The notes under the pieces are model-generated. The model did not search any database and was not told the DNA's origin. It saw nothing but the letters and a program-made list of their open reading frames with translations. Positions 1 through 5,022 of a stretch of DNA of 5,022 nt are shown in pieces; positions within the stretch are counted from its first letter, which is position 1, and every line of letters begins with the position of its first letter. This stretch comes from a bacterium (lineage in GTDB: Bacteria > CBDUZB01 > JAGLHV01): positions 1 to 5,022 of the forward strand of contig JAGLYT010000132.1 in the NCBI GenBank assembly GCA_023132075.1, in the 5' to 3' direction. Position numbers and translations under genes: made by a program.

Positions 1-70
1 TATCGTTCGAAACACATTTCGCCTTCATTTTTTTGGAGTAGTAAAAGTTGTAATCTAAGATTAATTGTAA

Positions 71-3000
71 ATGGAAGATAAAATGGAAATGTTTGTTTCT
101 AATTTACTTGTTTTATGGGAAAAATTGCCTGATTTTTTAAAATTGTGTGAAAAAATTAAAAAGAAAGGGAAATATTTTCATTTATCAGGATTATGGGGTG
201 GAGCAAGAGCTTTTTTTATTTGCGGGTTGCAATTTAAATTAAAGAAAAGCATTTTAGTTATTACGGATAACGATGAAGCAGCTGAAAGATTAAAAGAGGA
301 TATGGATGCTTTTTGTATAGGTAAAAAAAAGATGTTTTTTTTTCCATCCGATGATAAACAACAAAGAATTAGGGTTCTGACCGATATTTTAAAAGAAAAA
401 AATCCGGTCATAGTTACCAGCACCCTGGCTCTCAGACAAAGTACTATGTCTCCGGTAAGGTTTAATTCTAATTCTTTTGAAATAAAACCGGGGAAAATAT
501 TTTCAGGGAAAGAAATAATTGAAAAAATGGCAAGAGCAGGATATAAGCGTTTAGAACTGGTAGAAGAAGCCGGGCAATTTAGTGTGCGAGGTGAGATTGT
601 TGATATTTGGCCGCCTCAAATGGATAATCCTTTACGCATAGTTTTTTACGGGGATGAAGTGGAGTCAATAGCTGAATTCGATGTGGTTTCTCAGCGTTCT
701 AAAATAAAATTAGAAAATTGCTGTGTTGTTCCGGCCCGGGAAGAGGAAGAAGTAAAGCTTTTTGATTATTTACAGAGAGATAGTTTAGTTTTTTTTGATG
801 ATTGTTTTGAGAGTTTAGATAAATTGAAAATACCTAAAAATCTTACAGTCCTGGATTTTTCTCCTTTACAGAAAAAAGAATCAATTATCTTTCCTTTTCG
901 TCCTACGGTTAATTTTCCTCAAAATATAGAAATATTTTACCGGCAAAAAGAACAATGGGATAAGCAGGGGTTTAAAATTTTTATTTTTTGTAATAATCAG
1001 GGGGAACGGGAACGAATAGAAGAATTGTTTAGTGAAAGGGAAAAGGCTCTGGAAAAGGTTGAAATAGTGGTAGGTCCGTTAAATAAAGGATTCATTTTAC
1101 CGGATTTAAAAATGGTAATAGTAACCGATAATGAAATTTTTAATCGTTACAAACAAAAACATTATTTTCCCCCGGTTAAAAAAAAAATCGGTCTTAGTAA
1201 TTTTTACTCTTTGAATTACGGTGATTATGTAGTACATGAAAAATATGGGATAGGTAGATTTTTAGGTTTGAATTGTTTGAATATAAAGGGGAAAGAAAAA
1301 GATTTTTTAACATTGGAGTATTTAAACGAGGATAAACTTTATGTGCCGATAGAAGATTTTGGCTTTGTTCAAAAATATATTGGAGGTAGAGGATATAAAC
1401 CAAGGCTTTATTCTCTGGATGGAATAAAGTGGTCCCAGGTTAAAGGACGGATTAAAAAAAAGCTTCATCAAATGGCGAAAGAACTTTTACATTTATATGC
1501 AACAAGACAAACTATTAAAGGACATACTTTCAGGGGTAATCTTCTTTATGAAGGTGAGTTTGCACGGAGTTTCATTTATGAAGAAACCCCTGACCAAAAA
1601 CGCGCTATCGAAGAAGTCAGTAAAGATATGCAGCTTTCCCGGCCCATGGACCGTTTAGTTTGCGGTGATGTGGGATATGGAAAGACAGAAATAGCTATGA
1701 GGGCTGCTTTTAAGACCGTTTTAGATAGTAAGCAAGTTGCTGTGCTGGTTCCAACCACTGTTTTAGCTGAACAACATTTTAACACTTTTCAGGAAAGGTT
1801 CAGAGATTACCCGGTTCTTGTCCAAATGCTTTCCCGGTTTCGTATGCCCAAAGAACAAAAGGAAATTATTGAGAGATTAGAAATGGGTAATATCGATGTG
1901 ATTATTGGTACGCACCGTTTGCTTCAGAGTGATATAAAATTTAAAAATCTGGGGTTATTGATTATTGATGAAGAACAACGGTTTGGAGTAAAAGACAAGG
2001 AGAAACTAAAGAGCATTCGTAAAAATATTGATGTTTTAAGCCTCTCAGCTACTCCTATACCCCGTACTCTTTCCATGGCTCTGGAAGGAATAAGAAATAT
2101 GTCGGTCATAGATACTCCTCCCTGGGGAAGGCTGCCTATTCGAACTTATGTGGGCAAATACAGTGAAGAAATTATTAAAAAGTCTATTACCGCTGAAATC
2201 AAAAGAGGGGGGCAGGTTTTTTTTGTACATAACAGGATAGAAGACATTATGGTGGTAGCAGAGCACATAAAACAATTATTGCCTGAGATAAGTATTGGGG
2301 TAGCGCATGGAAGAATGAGGCCGAAGCAGTTGGAAACGGTAATGTCCGAGTTTGTAAACAAGAAGTACAATCTATTACTTTCTACTACTATCATTGAGGC
2401 CGGTTTGGATATGCCTAATGTTAATACGATGATTATCAGTAATGCCGAAAATTTTGGTTTGAGCCAATTATATCAGTTACGGGGAAGAATAGGCAGGGAT
2501 CGATATCAGGCGTATGTCTATTTTTTCTATAAGGACAAAAAAAATATTTCTCCGGATGCAAAAAAAAGATTGGAGGCTATTGCTGAATTTACAGGATTGG
2601 GTTCCGGTTTTAAAATTGCCCTGAAGGATTTGGAAATACGGGGAGCGGGCAATATTTTGGGGGCTGCACAGCATGGTAATATGCTGGAATTAGGACTGGA
2701 ATTATATTGCAAATTACTTTCTCAAAGCATAAAAAAAATAAAGGGAGAAGAGGAAAAAGAACTTCCTTTACCCAGGATAGATGTAAATTTAAATGTTCAT
2801 ATACCTGCTGATTACATTACGGATGCAAATCAGAGAATAACTATTTATAAAAAAATGATGAATATTACCAGGAAAGAACAAATCGGGCAATTAAAAGGGG
2901 AATTAGGTGACCGTTTTGGATTGCCGCCCCAGGAGCTGGAAAGTCTTTTTGATTTGTTAGATTTGCGTATTCTAAGTCAAAAGCTATATGTTGATGAAAT

Positions 3001-3211
3001 TAAAATTAAAAATGACGTATTAATTATAAGTTTTTTGCCGCAAGCACAAATAGAACCGGAAAAAGTGTTGGCTTTAACCGGAAGTTATTTGCAGGAAAAA
3101 ATGAATTTTCAACAAAAAGACTTTTTTCAGATAAAAATTCAGGTAAATCGATTTGTATTAGAAAACAAGCTTATAGATTTTTTAAAAAAATTCTTGCAAA
3201 GGTTGTTATAA
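71..3211 (+). CDS. mfd: Transcription-repair coupling factor Mfd (ATP-dependent DNA translocase)
   Basis: Mfd binds RNA polymerase stalled at a DNA lesion, pushes it off by ATP-driven translocation on DNA, and recruits UvrA for nucleotide excision repair in the cytoplasm. Visible modules in order: a UvrB-like N-terminal part with a degenerate, lysine-free P-loop (GLWGGARAFF, about 40-49); the UvrA-binding D2 region (about 150-205, VEEAGQFSVRGEIVDIWPP); the RNA polymerase-interacting domain (about 383-440, DYVVHEKYGIGRFLGL); and an SF2 RecG-like motor with Walker A GDVGYGKTE (532-540), Walker B DEEQ (633-636), SATPIPRT (659-666), STTIIEAGLD (771-780) and QLRGRIGR (802-809). The RecG/Mfd-type segment DLEIRGAGNILG follows at about 853-864, then the C-terminal D7 domain (about 900-1046). 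At 1046 residues it is about 100 shorter than E. coli Mfd (1148), the loss lying between D2 and the polymerase-binding domain. ATG 71 is the first possible start, since in-frame stops lie at 56-58, 62-64 and 68-70. ATG 83 is an alternative. Identification is secure. Confidence 0.97.
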   Translation: MEDKMEMFVSNLLVLWEKLPDFLKLCEKIKKKGKYFHLSGLWGGARAFFICGLQFKLKKSILVITDNDEAAERLKEDMDAFCIGKKKMFFFPSDDKQQRIRVLTDILKEKNPVIVTSTLALRQSTMSPVRFNSNSFEIKPGKIFSGKEIIEKMARAGYKRLELVEEAGQFSVRGEIVDIWPPQMDNPLRIVFYGDEVESIAEFDVVSQRSKIKLENCCVVPAREEEEVKLFDYLQRDSLVFFDDCFESLDKLKIPKNLTVLDFSPLQKKESIIFPFRPTVNFPQNIEIFYRQKEQWDKQGFKIFIFCNNQGERERIEELFSEREKALEKVEIVVGPLNKGFILPDLKMVIVTDNEIFNRYKQKHYFPPVKKKIGLSNFYSLNYGDYVVHEKYGIGRFLGLNCLNIKGKEKDFLTLEYLNEDKLYVPIEDFGFVQKYIGGRGYKPRLYSLDGIKWSQVKGRIKKKLHQMAKELLHLYATRQTIKGHTFRGNLLYEGEFARSFIYEETPDQKRAIEEVSKDMQLSRPMDRLVCGDVGYGKTEIAMRAAFKTVLDSKQVAVLVPTTVLAEQHFNTFQERFRDYPVLVQMLSRFRMPKEQKEIIERLEMGNIDVIIGTHRLLQSDIKFKNLGLLIIDEEQRFGVKDKEKLKSIRKNIDVLSLSATPIPRTLSMALEGIRNMSVIDTPPWGRLPIRTYVGKYSEEIIKKSITAEIKRGGQVFFVHNRIEDIMVVAEHIKQLLPEISIGVAHGRMRPKQLETVMSEFVNKKYNLLLSTTIIEAGLDMPNVNTMIISNAENFGLSQLYQLRGRIGRDRYQAYVYFFYKDKKNISPDAKKRLEAIAEFTGLGSGFKIALKDLEIRGAGNILGAAQHGNMLELGLELYCKLLSQSIKKIKGEEEKELPLPRIDVNLNVHIPADYITDANQRITIYKKMMNITRKEQIGQLKGELGDRFGLPPQELESLFDLLDLRILSQKLYVDEIKIKNDVLIISFLPQAQIEPEKVLALTGSYLQEKMNFQQKDFFQIKIQVNRFVLENKLIDFLKKFLQRLL
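73..85 (+). promoter_or_regulatory. Weak ribosome binding site that may set an internal mfd start at ATG 83
   Basis: No Shine-Dalgarno-like sequence lies at a useful distance before ATG 71. GGAAG at 73-77 stands 5 bases before the in-frame ATG at 83 (residue 5). The purine match is modest, so translation may begin at either ATG. The four residues at stake (MEDK) lie outside any domain. Confidence 0.3.
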
Positions 3212-3212
3212 T
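3182..3212 (+). promoter_or_regulatory. Candidate extended -10 promoter for the isomerase pair
   Basis: TATAAT at 3207-3212 is a perfect sigma-70/SigA-type -10 box. It is preceded by TGT (3204-3206), giving the extended -10 form TGnTATAAT. A recognisable -35 is missing at the usual 16-18 bp; the nearest partial match is TTAAAA at 3182-3187 with a long 19-bp spacer. Extended -10 promoters are known to work with weak -35 boxes. Transcription would start near 3219, leaving a leader of about 70 nt to ATG 3289. A second, weaker pair overlaps it: TTGCAA (3194-3199), 17 bp, TACCAT (3217-3222). The -10 box contains the last base of the mfd TTA codon and the TAA stop. In A+T-rich DNA chance matches are common, but the match is complete and it falls just before a gene. 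Confidence 0.5.
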
Positions 3213-3221
3213 GTGATACCA

Positions 3222-3278
3222 TAGGCAAATATTAAATTGGGACTTCGAAAAGTTGTGTCGTAAATATGAACCTGCCTA
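3222..3278 (+). repeat. Nested inverted repeat in the leader of the lipoprotein gene
   Basis: TAGGCA (3222-3227) is the exact reverse complement of TGCCTA (3273-3278). Inside it, ATATT (3229-3233) pairs with AATAT (3263-3267), and inside that ACTT (3242-3245) pairs with AAGT (3250-3253) around a CGAA loop. The three stems nest in register, separated by bulges, and could fold the untranslated leader of a transcript starting near 3219. Each stem is short and no known riboswitch class is recognised. No U-tract follows, so it is not an intrinsic terminator. Confidence 0.25.
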
Positions 3279-3288
3279 AATTGCAATT

Positions 3289-4218
3289 ATGGCGGGTAAA
3301 AAAAGGAGAGGGGAATTGTTTTTTTCTAAATGGATGGGGGTTTTGCTTTTTGTTTCGTTTCTTTTTTCGTGTAGTAGTAAAAAAGAGGAAGTATTTTTAG
3401 CTAAGGCCGGGGGAATGGCTGTTTCTACTTCCCAATACAGGGAAAGGCTGGAGGAAATCCCTTTTTCTTTTCAGGCCTTTGTCAATACCCGGGAAGGCAG
3501 GCATCAGGTTTTGGATGCAATGATAAAAGAGCGGCTTTTAGTTGTGGAGGCAAGAAGGCGAGGGTTAAATAAAAATGATGAAATAAAGACGAAGTTAAAG
3601 GAATTGGAAGAGAGTTTATTGCTCGCTCAAATGATTAAGGAAGCCAGAAAAAGTGAGATTAGTGTAACCAATGAAGAAACGGCTGATTATTATTTACAAC
3701 ATAAGGATGAGTTTTCTCATCCCAGGCAGGTTCGGATAAGCCATATTCTTCTGTCTACCTATGAAAAAGCGGAGGAAGTATTATCCTTACTTAAACGACG
3801 GGGGCGGGGGTTTTCGAGACTTGCTCAAAAGATGTCTATTGATAGTGGTAGTGCAAAGCAGGGCGGGGATTTAGGTTTTTTTAGGCAAGGTGAAATTTTT
3901 ATGCTTCCTGAATTTGAAAAAATAGCTTTTTCTCTGGAAAACAAAGGGGATTTGAGTGATATTGTTAAAACCCAATTAGGATTTCATATTGTGAAGCTGA
4001 CCGACATAAAAAAATTAGAACCCCAAGACTTTAATCAAGCAAAGGAAGAAATAAAAAAAAGGATCGAAAAAGATAAATTTGATCTTTGGATAGAGCAATT
4101 AAAAGATAAGTTTAAGGTAAAAATAAATTATGAATTGTTAGACAAAGTTTTTTCGACTTCCCTTGAGGAAGAAACAAACAATGAGGAGGAAAAAAATGAG
4201 GAAAAAAATAAAAAGTAA
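3289..4218 (+). CDS. Parvulin-type peptidyl-prolyl cis-trans isomerase, lipoprotein (PpiC/PrsA/SurA-like)
   Basis: Predicted exported folding catalyst that isomerises X-Pro bonds or chaperones secreted proteins while anchored to a membrane by lipid. The N-terminus has a basic stretch (KKRR, 4-7), a hydrophobic core (about 16-27) and a lipobox LFSC with Cys28 as the lipidated residue, followed by Ser-Ser. A SurA_N-like helical chaperone segment spans about 36-140. One parvulin domain spans about 145-241: RISHILL with His152, DSGSAKQGGDLGFF (185-198), LPEFEKIAFSL (206-216) and the closing GFHIVKL with His233. The position equivalent to Pin1 Cys113 is Ser186 by my alignment. A helical tail follows, ending in a low-complexity Glu/Asn/Lys stretch (about 293-309). 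The single parvulin domain between flanking helices resembles PrsA and PpiC lipoproteins. I give ATG 3289 because it supplies a basic n-region, but TTG 3316 has the better ribosome binding site and still leaves a full signal peptide (lipid Cys at 19). The gene lies 77 bp after mfd and overlaps the next gene by 23 bp. The specific orthologue name is uncertain. Confidence 0.9.
   Translation: MAGKKRRGELFFSKWMGVLLFVSFLFSCSSKKEEVFLAKAGGMAVSTSQYRERLEEIPFSFQAFVNTREGRHQVLDAMIKERLLVVEARRRGLNKNDEIKTKLKELEESLLLAQMIKEARKSEISVTNEETADYYLQHKDEFSHPRQVRISHILLSTYEKAEEVLSLLKRRGRGFSRLAQKMSIDSGSAKQGGDLGFFRQGEIFMLPEFEKIAFSLENKGDLSDIVKTQLGFHIVKLTDIKKLEPQDFNQAKEEIKKRIEKDKFDLWIEQLKDKFKVKINYELLDKVFSTSLEEETNNEEEKNEEKNKK
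3304..3318 (+). promoter_or_regulatory. Shine-Dalgarno sequence before an alternative TTG start of the lipoprotein gene
   Basis: AGGAG (3304-3308) lies 7 bases before an in-frame TTG (3316-3318, codon 10 of the ATG 3289 form). By contrast nothing like a Shine-Dalgarno sequence precedes ATG 3289. The rival explanation is that the purine run simply encodes the Lys-Lys-Arg-Arg of a signal peptide n-region. Confidence 0.4.
4184..4189 (+). promoter_or_regulatory. Consensus ribosome binding site of the SurA-like gene
   Basis: AGGAGG, 6 bases before ATG 4196, is a perfect anti-Shine-Dalgarno match and decides the start. An in-frame ATG at 4181 would add five residues (MRRKK) but would put the AGGAGG inside the coding sequence, so 4196 is preferred. 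The site lies within the upstream gene's charged tail, so ribosomes finishing that gene can restart here. Confidence 0.85.
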
Positions 4219-5022
4219 TTTTATTGAAAAAAGTGTTGTTTTTTTAATCTGTTTGTTGGGTTTTTGTTCATTCACCCTTTGGGCAAAGGTGATTAATAAA
4301 ACTGTTGCGACTGTGAATGGAGAGGTGATTTTATTGGATGAGTATCAAAAGAAGACGGAATTGTTTATTGACCAATACAAAAAAATAGCCAAAGAAAAAG
4401 ACCTTGAATCAAAGATAGGAGAAATAAAAAAAGAAATATTAAATCAGATGATTGATGAAAAACTAATGTTTCAGGAAGCGGAAAAGAAAAAAATAAAAAT
4501 ATCCAAACGGAAGATTGAAAAAGGAGTAGATAGTGTTAAAGAGAGATTTTCCGGGGAAGAGGAGTTTAAAAAAGAGTTAAAAAGGCAAAAGATTACTCAG
4601 AAAGAATTCAAAGAGAAAATTAGCAAGCAGTTGATGGTTATGGAATTAATTGATATGTCCGTAAGATCTAAGATTAGTGAACCTACTGCTGCAGAAATAG
4701 AAGAATTTTATAAGAAAAATAAGGACAAAATGGTAGAACCGGAGGGAGTTCGGGTAAGACATATATTAATCCCTGTTAGTGATGATGCAACCAAAAGCCA
4801 GAAAGCAAGTGCTCTAAAAAAAATAAAAGAAGCACAAAAGAAGCTTAAAAAAGGAGATGATTTTGGTGAAGTAGCAAAAGAATATTCCAAGGATCCTGCA
4901 AGCAGTAAAAGAGGAGGAGATTTGGGTTTTTTTGTTCGTGGAGAAATGGTTCCGGAATTTGAAAAAGCCAGTTTTGCGTTAAATGTCGGACAAACAAGTG
5001 ATATTGTGAAAACAAAGTTTGG
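4196..5022 (+). CDS. surA: SurA-like periplasmic chaperone / peptidyl-prolyl isomerase (3' end outside window)
   Basis: Predicted periplasmic chaperone that escorts exported, typically outer-membrane, proteins. The frame is open from ATG 4196 to the window edge: 275 complete codons plus two bases, no stop, so the gene is truncated by the window and not broken. Residues 1-30 form a Sec signal peptide: basic MRKKIK, a hydrophobic core (about 13-29) and likely cleavage after LWA. Cys19 and Cys24 in the core do not make a lipobox. The mature start (KVINKTVATVNGEVILLDEY, 31-50) is the typical opening of SurA-family proteins, followed by a Lys/Glu-rich helical N domain to about 175. A parvulin domain begins near 184 (VRHILI with His189), continues through DFGEVAKEYSKDPASSKRGGDLGFF and MVPEFEKASFAL, and is cut at VKTKF just before its expected final GxHI strand. 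E. coli SurA has two parvulin domains; whether this one does cannot be seen. It is clearly paralogous to the upstream lipoprotein and probably translationally coupled to it. Confidence 0.88.
   Translation, partial: MRKKIKSNFIEKSVVFLICLLGFCSFTLWAKVINKTVATVNGEVILLDEYQKKTELFIDQYKKIAKEKDLESKIGEIKKEILNQMIDEKLMFQEAEKKKIKISKRKIEKGVDSVKERFSGEEEFKKELKRQKITQKEFKEKISKQLMVMELIDMSVRSKISEPTAAEIEEFYKKNKDKMVEPEGVRVRHILIPVSDDATKSQKASALKKIKEAQKKLKKGDDFGEVAKEYSKDPASSKRGGDLGFFVRGEMVPEFEKASFALNVGQTSDIVKTKF

Noticed and set aside
1-20. GTTCGAAAC near the left edge resembles a tRNA T-loop.
   Set aside because: Only one base pair of the flanking 5-bp stem could form (G5-C13), and no acceptor stem or CCA follows, so it is not the end of a tRNA or tmRNA gene.
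1-81. Frame 1 is open from the edge to a TAA at 79-81 and could be the tail of an upstream gene overlapping mfd.
   Set aside because: The 26-residue translation resembles no protein I know to precede mfd (for example peptidyl-tRNA hydrolase), and an open stretch this short is expected by chance.
323-343. Adjacent A8 and T9 runs in mfd (Lys-Lys-Lys-Met-Phe-Phe-Phe), a possible frameshift or sequencing-error site.
   Set aside because: The frame and UvrB-like homology continue unbroken across them, so there is no sign of an error. The longer A10 at 1178 is the better slippage candidate.
1576-1785. Minus-strand reading frame opposite the mfd motor domain, one of several of 60-80 codons across the window (for example 178-423, 2146-2394, 4708-4890).
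   Set aside because: All lie antisense to strongly conserved coding sequence, lack recognisable domains and good ribosome binding sites, and fit chance open frames.
3240-3255. The ACTTCGAAAAGT hairpin as a transcription terminator after mfd.
   Set aside because: The stem is only four base pairs, A+T-rich, and no T-run follows, so it cannot be called an intrinsic terminator.
3266-3400. A 44-codon reading frame starting at ATG 3266 (MNLPKLQLWR...) overlapping the start of the lipoprotein gene, a possible leader peptide.
   Set aside because: It has no ribosome binding site, it is Phe-rich only because it reads the T-rich signal-peptide DNA out of frame, and it shows no attenuator-like codon run.

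Overview
The window is an ordinary bacterial housekeeping stretch with three genes, all on the + strand: mfd (transcription-repair coupling factor, complete), a parvulin-type peptidyl-prolyl isomerase with a lipoprotein signal peptide (complete), and a second, SurA-like parvulin chaperone that runs off the right edge. The DNA is strongly A+T-rich, with many long A and T runs. Two exported parvulins, one of them SurA-like, suggest a diderm (Gram-negative-type) bacterium. An mfd / PpiC / SurA order is, from memory, seen in Desulfuromonadota-like and several uncultured diderm lineages. The phylum cannot be fixed from this window.

Layout: 1-70 is a short non-coding edge with no recognisable gene. 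71-3211 is mfd, a 1046-residue protein with every expected module but with a compressed middle section (D1b/D3). 3212-3288 is a 77-bp gap. A good extended -10 element (TGTTATAAT) sits across the mfd stop codon, and the gap also holds a nested inverted repeat. 3289-4218 is the lipoprotein isomerase; its true start is either ATG 3289 or TTG 3316. 4196-5022 is the SurA-like gene. It overlaps its neighbour by 23 bp and has a perfect AGGAGG ribosome binding site inside the end of that neighbour, so the two are almost certainly co-translated.

How the genes work together: Mfd acts in the cytoplasm, removing stalled RNA polymerase at DNA lesions and recruiting UvrA. The two isomerases act outside the cytoplasmic membrane on exported proteins. 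There is no obvious biochemical link between the two jobs. The promoter-like site at the mfd end suggests the folding pair can be transcribed on its own as well as by read-through. I saw no mobile element, CRISPR array, RNA gene or new system. The points worth a second look are start choice, the internal promoter and leader, an A10 slippage-prone run in mfd, and the dual-use gene overlap.
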